DNA of 12,378 nt from Flavobacteriales bacterium UBA4585 (GTDB lineage Bacteria > Bacteroidota > Bacteroidia > Flavobacteriales > Schleiferiaceae): contig CATAQZ010000162.1 of assembly GCA_949487015.1 (NCBI GenBank), positions 1 to 12,378 on the forward strand, given 5' to 3'. The notes below the pieces were generated by a model that had not been told where the DNA came from, ran no database searches, and was given only the letters and a program-made list of their open reading frames with translations. A program made the position numbers and the translations under genes. This document shows positions 7,218 through 12,378 of this stretch, one piece after another. The stretch's first letter is position 1. Each line of letters starts with the position of its first letter.

Positions 7218-8147
7218 TTAAATAAGTAGTAATTCATCCATTTGCATGCCATTTGCAAAGTCTTTTCCTGACATTTGGCGCTTCCCTGCAGCTTTAATTG
7301 AGGTGATTTCGATAGTTCCTTTGGAATATTTAAGGAACAAACCGCCCTTTAATCGAAATAATATAGGATTACTACTGGTTGTCTCGGCTGCACATATTTC
7401 CGCATTCATGAATTTATAGTCTCCAAAATAGGCACCTGGAAACGGACTCAAACCTCTTATTTGACTGATGATTTGATTGGGAGATTTGGCAAAGTCTAAA
7501 CGACAGTTTTCCTTATTCAATTTGGGAGCGTGTGTAGCTAGTTCACTGTTTTGGAGTTGAAGTGTACAATGTCCCTTAAAAATTGAATGAACTGTATTCA
7601 CAACTAAGTCGGCTCCTAAAGGCATCATTGCGTCATGAAGTTCCCCAGCTGTCCAATTTTCGCTAATCGATATTTCTGATTGTTGGATGATAGAACCAGT
7701 ATCTATATCCTTATCTAGAAAAAAGGTGGTTACACCGGTTTTCGTATCTCCATTAATTATGGCCCAATTAATAGGAGCCGCTCCTCTGTAAGCAGGCAAC
7801 AGAGATCCATGTAGGTTAAACGTACCTAATGGTGGCATATTCCAAACTACTTCCGGTAACATCCTGAATGCAACTACTACAAATAAGTCGGCATTAAAAG
7901 AAGCCAATTCAGCGAGAAATGCCGCATCCTTTAGTGATGTGGGTTGTAGTACAGGAATACCAAAGTCATTAGCCGCTTTCTTTACAGCACTTTCATGTAG
8001 TTTTCTCCCGCGCCCTGCCGGTTTATCTGCTACAGTCACTACCGCAACTACAGAAATATCGGCTTGAATCAATGCCTTCAAAGGGGCTACCGCGAATTCC
8101 GGGGTCCCCATATATATTACGCTCTTACCCAAATCTTCTGAGCTCAT
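7218..8147 (-). CDS. fmt: Methionyl-tRNA formyltransferase
   Basis: The protein has 309 residues, the normal Fmt length. The N-terminal transferase domain opens 'VIYMGTPEFAVAPLKAL' (10-26). It carries the catalytic set N111, H113 (in 'FNLHGSLLPAYRGAAPINWAI') and D149 (in 'DKDIDTGSII'), equivalent to N108/H110/D146 of E. coli Fmt. The C-terminal tRNA-binding domain includes 'HAPKLNKENCRLDF' and 'IRGLSPFPGAYF'. It transfers a formyl group from 10-formyl-tetrahydrofolate to Met-tRNAfMet for translation initiation. The chosen ATG overlaps the end of recQ by 23 nt in another frame; the next ATG (8111, Met13) would remove the overlap but would start directly at the first beta strand, so the longer form is preferred. 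Translation is probably coupled to recQ. No strong terminator follows. Confidence 0.96.
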   Translation of the reverse strand: MSSEDLGKSVIYMGTPEFAVAPLKALIQADISVVAVVTVADKPAGRGRKLHESAVKKAANDFGIPVLQPTSLKDAAFLAELASFNADLFVVVAFRMLPEVVWNMPPLGTFNLHGSLLPAYRGAAPINWAIINGDTKTGVTTFFLDKDIDTGSIIQQSEISISENWTAGELHDAMMPLGADLVVNTVHSIFKGHCTLQLQNSELATHAPKLNKENCRLDFAKSPNQIISQIRGLSPFPGAYFGDYKFMNAEICAAETTSSNPILFRLKGGLFLKYSKGTIEITSIKAAGKRQMSGKDFANGMQMDELLLI

Positions 8148-9930
8148 CTACTGAACAATTTAAATCAAACCAAATATCGTCAATTGTATTCCCTTCGGAA
8201 AGGAGCTGTTTTACTTTGTGTTCATCAGGATAATGGTCATGTAAACACCTACTACATTTCCCGCAAGGTTGTACTTCCGTGCTTTGTCCAAAGTACTTTG
8301 ATAATTCAATAAATATGCATTCTTCGCTATTTAATAATGACAGCATGGCCTGTGCTCTTTCTACTTTACTTTGAAGCCAACTGTCTAAAAATGATTTTGG
8401 AAAATGCAGATGCTTCTTATGGGGTCTTGGATCCATTAGTGTGATAGAACTTCCGGATGTTTCAGGGATGTACTTTAATAGTCCTTTCTCTTCGAAATAA
8501 GAAAGACTGCGTTCGAACTGTTGAGGGGTCAGCATAGCTAAAGCCGCACATTTCTTAAGATGAATACGAGCCGGTTGATGCATGGCGTGCGGATATAAAC
8601 GCAGGAGTTGTATGAGCAGCTCTCCTTCTTGTCGTTGTAATTTTTCCCATTGAAGAGGTTTGCTGGTAAATTCTAGTGCGGGCCAAATTTGACTACTTTC
8701 TTGAAATTGCCAATAGCCCCTATGTTGAATTAGTTTTATGTAGGACAACGCCACCGGTACACTCATTTTAAAATCATTCGCCAGAGCGACAATACTAAAG
8801 GGATAAGTAGTGTCCTCGCCAGTGCCTACTGCTATTTGAAATCTGCTGCAAAATCTATTATAGAATTCTAGGGCTTTAATGGGATCTGGTAAATCTGTTA
8901 TTCCTTTTTGCAATCTTGCTACATCTTGCTGATGGAAGAGTAGGTAGGCTGAAGCTTCTTGACCACCTCGACCACCTCGACCTACCTCCTGGTAATACCC
9001 TTCTAATGTATCGGGTACGTCCCAATGCACGACCCAGTTTACATCGCTTTTATCGATTCCCATTCCAAAAGCCGTAGTACTAACTATCATTCTAAGTTCA
9101 TTCGAAACCCAGGCTTCTTGTCGCTGTTCTTTTTGGTCGGGTAATAAGCCTGCATGATAGAAATCTGCCGAATAACCATTGTTCTGCAGCAGTTCTGCTA
9201 ATGACTCACAACTGCGTCTGGTTTTAGCATAAATGATCCCGGTACCTTCTAAACGCTTTAGCAGTCGAAACAATTGACGCTCTTTATTGGGTGTGAACTT
9301 TATGTGCAAATGAAGATTGTCCCTTCGAATAGAGTCTTCAAAAACCTTCGCATTTGGTATCAGCAAAGCCTCTGCTAAATCTTTTTTTACTCTGGGTGTG
9401 GCGGAGGCAGTTAAGGCCAAAACTGGAACATCAGGCTTCAACGTCCTTAGAATATGTACGTTTAGATATGACGGTCGAAAATCGAAACCCCATTGCGAAA
9501 TACAATGCGCTTCATCAATGGCTATCAAGCCGATATCTGCATGCTTAATGTATTCCTGGAATAGATCACTATTTAGTCTTTCTGGTGCAACAAAAGCAAA
9601 CTTATACTGTCCAAAACGAATGTTTCTAAAAGCTTCATCCAACTTACGTGGAGTGTAGGAGCCTTTAAAGTGATAACTTTTAATACCGCGGTCTTCAAGA
9701 CCTTTTTGTTGATCACTCATAAGAGCCACCAGTGGGCTGATAACTAGAGTGACGCCTGGTAGTACTAAGCCAGGAACTTGATAACAGATAGACTTTCCAC
9801 CACCCGTTGGTAACAGTCCTATAGTATCATGACCGCTTAGTATATGTGCAATGATATTTTCTTGCAACCCTCTAAACCCAGGATAACCCCAATACGTCTT
9901 AAGTACATCAAGTGCTTTTTGTTTACTCAT
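8125..9930 (-). CDS. recQ: RecQ family ATP-dependent DNA helicase, form with C-terminal zinc-binding cysteines
   Basis: The 601-residue protein starts with the RecQ motif 0 region ('FRGLQENII', 19-27), Walker A 'LPTGGGKS' (40-47), 'DEAH' (139-142), the RecQ-specific aromatic-rich loop 'SQWGFDFRPSY' (145-155), motif III 'TASATP' (174-179), motif V 'VSTTAFGMGIDK' (283-294) and motif VI 'QEVGRGGRGG' (314-323). Both motif VI arginines (R318, R321) are kept, but the usual QE(S/T)GRAGRDG is altered at three places. A winged-helix-like section spans roughly 375-500. Four cysteines, C538, C556, C559 and C562 ('YFGQ', then 'CGKCSRC'), form the RQC-type zinc site, here near the C-terminus and not directly after the helicase core; no HRDC domain is evident. 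As I recall, this shorter arrangement is common in Bacteroidota. It unwinds 3'-5' in recombination and repair. Its ATG overlaps the upstream gene's TGA (ATGA), and its end overlaps fmt. Confidence 0.94.
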   Translation of the reverse strand: MSKQKALDVLKTYWGYPGFRGLQENIIAHILSGHDTIGLLPTGGGKSICYQVPGLVLPGVTLVISPLVALMSDQQKGLEDRGIKSYHFKGSYTPRKLDEAFRNIRFGQYKFAFVAPERLNSDLFQEYIKHADIGLIAIDEAHCISQWGFDFRPSYLNVHILRTLKPDVPVLALTASATPRVKKDLAEALLIPNAKVFEDSIRRDNLHLHIKFTPNKERQLFRLLKRLEGTGIIYAKTRRSCESLAELLQNNGYSADFYHAGLLPDQKEQRQEAWVSNELRMIVSTTAFGMGIDKSDVNWVVHWDVPDTLEGYYQEVGRGGRGGQEASAYLLFHQQDVARLQKGITDLPDPIKALEFYNRFCSRFQIAVGTGEDTTYPFSIVALANDFKMSVPVALSYIKLIQHRGYWQFQESSQIWPALEFTSKPLQWEKLQRQEGELLIQLLRLYPHAMHQPARIHLKKCAALAMLTPQQFERSLSYFEEKGLLKYIPETSGSSITLMDPRPHKKHLHFPKSFLDSWLQSKVERAQAMLSLLNSEECIFIELSKYFGQSTEVQPCGKCSRCLHDHYPDEHKVKQLLSEGNTIDDIWFDLNCSVDELRRFG

Positions 9931-10454
9931 AAATGTGCCTCAATAAAGGCGACACGCTCCTCGACACTGAGCATAGGAACTTCAATCAAATCATATCCTT
10001 TTTCACGGTAGGCTTGTTTTAAATAACCATCCACTTCGACACAATCCTCTAATGTTTCCATGCGCTGTTTATCCAGACTATGAATCTCTGGCCAAACCGG
10101 TAAAAAGAACACTACATCAAAATGCATTTGCTCCAATTCTTCCGCCCATTGTTCTGTCAACTGCGTTTCACCTTTAATAAGATACGCGTATGCATCGAGG
10201 TTCGTGCGATCGTAGAAATTAATTTTTCCTAACACCGCGTTTGAATATTGTTGATTGCGCAACTGCCAAACGACCTCAGTAAAGGCATTTAAGTCTTTCC
10301 ATGGCAAAATATCTGTGCCTTCATCTAGACTTTGTTGAATAATCTCACGCGCCTGTTCATGAAAAACAGGGTAGCCCAATGACTCTAAAGCCGCACTAAG
10401 TGTTGTTTTTCCTGTAGCGGGCGCACCCGTTATTGCAATTCTCTTCGTTTTCAA
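9927..10454 (-). CDS. P-loop ATPase/kinase of the AAA_28 (NadR C-terminal-like) family
   Basis: From the TTG at 10454 the product starts MKTKRIAITGAPATGKTTLS, placing Walker A (GAPATGKTT) right after the first beta strand, as in AAA_28/NadR-like ATPases. Other family marks are 'GYPVFHEQAREII', 'INFYDRTNLDAYAY' (Walker B-like strand with D), 'FDVVFFLPVWPEI', the lid-like 'DKQRMET', and 'GYDLIEVP..SVEERVAFI'. The frame continues upstream to an ATG at 10526 (199 residues in all), but those extra residues lie antisense to the signal peptide of the divergent OmpA-like gene and precede the normal fold. I therefore prefer the TTG start; the TTG at 10484 is a third option. The substrate is unknown: relatives phosphorylate nicotinamide riboside or act as small NTPases. 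It overlaps recQ by ATGA, pointing to one operon with recQ and fmt and to translational coupling. Confidence 0.8.
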   Translation of the reverse strand: MKTKRIAITGAPATGKTTLSAALESLGYPVFHEQAREIIQQSLDEGTDILPWKDLNAFTEVVWQLRNQQYSNAVLGKINFYDRTNLDAYAYLIKGETQLTEQWAEELEQMHFDVVFFLPVWPEIHSLDKQRMETLEDCVEVDGYLKQAYREKGYDLIEVPMLSVEERVAFIEAHL

Positions 10455-10481
10455 TAGGATTGAGATATCTTCGTAGAACCT

Positions 10482-10489
10482 CAAAAATA
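10482..10489 (-). promoter_or_regulatory. Candidate -7 element for the AAA_28-recQ-fmt operon
   Basis: On the minus strand TATTTTTG matches TAnnTTTG exactly, but the triplet 19 nt upstream is AAA and not TTG. If used, transcription begins near 10476, downstream of the ATG at 10526, which would force a TTG start at 10454. This is weak support on its own. Confidence 0.3.
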
Positions 10490-10495
10490 CTTCTA

Positions 10496-12378
10496 ATGCG
10501 CCGATTTCTTTTTGTCTTGTTGCCACTTATTCTTCTAAGCTTTTCCACAAACGGACAAAGTAGAGCAGCAATACAACAATTTCAAAAAGCTCAAGAAGCT
10601 TTTAGGAACGGTGCGGAAGACCAAGGATGGAAACATCTGAATAAAAGTATGAGTAAAGGGAAAGGTATTTATTACCAACCTTATATCTACGCTGGAGATC
10701 AATCATTTAGAAATGGAGCATACATTTCCGCGCTTGGGTATTATGAAGAAGCCTTAGAAATACAAGAGCTTTCAAGCATTCATTTAAAAATGAGTATTGT
10801 TTTTAAATACCTCTTTCAATGGGAGCAGAGTATTCGTTCGATGGAACTTTATATCAATACCGCACGATTATCTCGAGACAGAATGGCACAAGCTCAGAAA
10901 GAATTGGGTAATCTAAAGTTTACGCGGGGAGAATACGAGTTATACGTGGCGCAGAACTTTAATTACAACGTAAAAAAATTAAGTTTTTCAACAGACGATC
11001 TTGAATATTTCCCGACTATCTCAGGAGATTCGGAGTATCTCATATATACGCATAGAGACATTAGCGGTAGCAGGCCAACGGATGAAGATCTATTTATGGG
11101 AACCCTGGACGGAATGGCTCGAAACGGTAAACCTTTGAAAGGAAATTTAAATTCAATACTCAATGAAGGGGCTGCAAGCATTAGTGCAGATGGCCAATTC
11201 ATGGTGCTCACTGTTTGTAATCGTCCGGACGGGAAAGGCAAATGCGATTTGTATTACAGTTACTGGAATCCGAATGATGGTTGGGAAACTCCTAAGCCAT
11301 TGCCTGGCGATATTAATACTGGAAGATGGGAGAGTCAGCCCAGTTTAGGGCCGGATGGACAAACCATTTACTTTGTTCGTGGTGAGAACAGCATGGGAGC
11401 TGATATGGATCTATTCGTATCCACCTTGGGTATAGATGGAAACTGGAGTAAAGGAAAAAAATTACCGAAATCGATCAATAGTCCGGATCGCGAGAGTAGC
11501 CCTTTCATTCATTTTGACGGAAAAACCCTTTATTTTAGATCGGAACGTAGCCCATCTTTAGGCGGGTCGGATTTTTTTAAGTGTACTCGTCTGACCGATT
11601 CCACCTGGTCTGAAGCGGTAAATCTAGGATTTCCGTTAAACAGCTTTGGAGAAGAATTTTCAATGGTCATCGATAAGTCCGGAACATTTGGTTACCTCGC
11701 TTCCGATCGAGGAAATGAGATCTTGCCGGATTACACCACTATGACCGCATTAGATCTTTACAGATTCGACTTGCCCGAACATTTGCAACCTGAAGCCCGT
11801 GAGAATTATGATATTGTTATTGTGGATAGCTTGAGCAACAAAGCCATTGGAAATGCTACTGTTCAGTTGTACAATGATGAAGGTGTCCAATTTTTCAATG
11901 GCACTAGCCGCCAATACACTGGTTGGGTGCGTCTCATGACAGATTTCTCCGACATAAGGGTAGCGGCCTATAAGAAAGGTTACGTGCCTTATTCTGGTGG
12001 TATTTCGCGTCTGGATTACCTTGAAGCACCACTGCACGGACCGAAAGTTGCCTACATAAAATTGGTACCTATAAGAACAGGTAGTCGATTCGCATTAAAC
12101 AACATTTTATTTGAATTGGACGAAAGCACTTTGAGGCCGGAGAGTGAGAAAGAATTGGCCCTGCTTTTTAGAATGTTAGTGGATGCGCCAAAATTACAGG
12201 CGACCATCATTGGTCATACAGACAATCAGGGCAATAGATCCTACAACCAATCGCTCAGTGAAGCCCGTGCAGAGGCTGTTCTTAAATGGTTGATAGCAAA
12301 AGGAATACCTTCTGAACGATTGCAATCTGAAGGACGTGGCATGGATGAACCTATTTCTTCAAACGATACAGAAAGGGG
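10496..12378 (+). CDS. OmpA-family envelope protein with TPR-like, PD40 propeller and carboxypeptidase-regulatory-like domains (PorE-like architecture), 3' truncated
   Basis: The frame is open from ATG 10496 to the window edge (627 complete codons). A signal peptide (MRRFLFVLLPLILLSFSTNGQ) fixes the start; no lipobox Cys is visible. Residues about 22-155 are helical and TPR-like ('AYISALGYYEEALEI', 'LGNLKFTRGEYELY'). Residues about 165-430 contain five PD40/WD40-like blades: 'ISGDSEYLIYT', 'ISADGQFMVLT', 'LGPDGQTIYFV', 'HFDGKTLYFRS' and 'IDKSGTFGYLASDRG'. Residues about 440-525 look like a carboxypeptidase-regulatory-like fold ('IVDSLSNKAIGNATVQLY'). From about 530 an OmpA C-terminal peptidoglycan-binding domain runs ('NNILFELDESTLRP', 'IIGHTDNQGN', 'NQSLSEARA'). 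It stops at 'SSNDTER', just before the usual GR..NRRVE ending, so only a short tail is missing. The order matches T9SS protein PorE, but many Bacteroidota paralogues share it. It probably anchors an envelope complex to peptidoglycan. Confidence 0.9.
   Translation, partial: MRRFLFVLLPLILLSFSTNGQSRAAIQQFQKAQEAFRNGAEDQGWKHLNKSMSKGKGIYYQPYIYAGDQSFRNGAYISALGYYEEALEIQELSSIHLKMSIVFKYLFQWEQSIRSMELYINTARLSRDRMAQAQKELGNLKFTRGEYELYVAQNFNYNVKKLSFSTDDLEYFPTISGDSEYLIYTHRDISGSRPTDEDLFMGTLDGMARNGKPLKGNLNSILNEGAASISADGQFMVLTVCNRPDGKGKCDLYYSYWNPNDGWETPKPLPGDINTGRWESQPSLGPDGQTIYFVRGENSMGADMDLFVSTLGIDGNWSKGKKLPKSINSPDRESSPFIHFDGKTLYFRSERSPSLGGSDFFKCTRLTDSTWSEAVNLGFPLNSFGEEFSMVIDKSGTFGYLASDRGNEILPDYTTMTALDLYRFDLPEHLQPEARENYDIVIVDSLSNKAIGNATVQLYNDEGVQFFNGTSRQYTGWVRLMTDFSDIRVAAYKKGYVPYSGGISRLDYLEAPLHGPKVAYIKLVPIRTGSRFALNNILFELDESTLRPESEKELALLFRMLVDAPKLQATIIGHTDNQGNRSYNQSLSEARAEAVLKWLIAKGIPSERLQSEGRGMDEPISSNDTER

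Noticed and set aside
10458..10466. TATCTTCG-like sequence as a -7 element for the OmpA-like gene
   Set aside because: It has one mismatch in the element and only TTC at the -33 position, so it is not distinguishable from background in this A/T-rich gap.
11750..12037. A 95-codon minus-strand open frame within the OmpA-like gene
   Set aside because: The sense frame encodes a continuous PD40 to regulatory-like domain; the antisense product resembles nothing and has no signals.

Overview
The window looks like a chromosomal segment of a member of the Bacteroidota, plausibly a Flavobacteriia-like lineage. The evidence is: a C-terminal type IX secretion (T9SS) type A sorting domain on a secreted protein; an outer-membrane TonB-dependent receptor with an N-terminal carboxypeptidase-regulatory-like domain; an OmpA-family protein with TPR-like, PD40 propeller and OmpA_C parts; a Bacteroidota-style promoter (TTG-N19-TAnnTTTG) upstream of the HU gene; and start regions without strong Shine-Dalgarno sequences. 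I see no insertion sequence, tRNA, rRNA, CRISPR array or phage gene. The segment is gene-dense and mostly housekeeping.

Layout, left to right. Positions 1-141 hold the 3' end of a gene resembling the C-terminus of L-threonylcarbamoyladenylate synthase (Sua5/TsaC type). Positions 199-4578 hold two plus-strand genes 15 nt apart: a TonB-dependent receptor and a secreted alpha/beta-hydrolase-like protein with a T9SS sorting domain. A strong terminator follows at 4602-4634. A class IV aminotransferase (4668-5513) then runs tail-to-tail, overlapping by 4 nt, into yqgE/algH (5510-6073, minus). yqgE is divergent from pdxH (6091-6729, plus) with only 17 nt between the start codons. A bidirectional terminator separates pdxH from the HU gene (6792-7061, minus). 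Next, in the minus direction, a tightly packed set (AAA_28-type P-loop ATPase, recQ, fmt; 10454 down to 7218) has overlapping ends and is probably one operon. Divergent from it, a PorE-like/OmpA-family gene starts at 10496 and runs off the right edge.

How the genes fit together. The cell-envelope theme comprises the receptor, the T9SS-exported hydrolase-like protein and the PorE-like OmpA protein. The rest covers tRNA modification, initiator-tRNA formylation, PLP metabolism, PLP-enzyme chemistry, DNA repair and nucleoid structure. The most unusual item is the secreted hydrolase-like protein. At the position of the usual GxSxG nucleophile it reads G-Q-G-S-G-G, so Gly replaces the expected Ser, and there is no histidine anywhere after residue 306. 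It may therefore be a non-catalytic, binding-type member of the fold that works with the adjacent receptor. This is inference; nothing in the window proves a new system.
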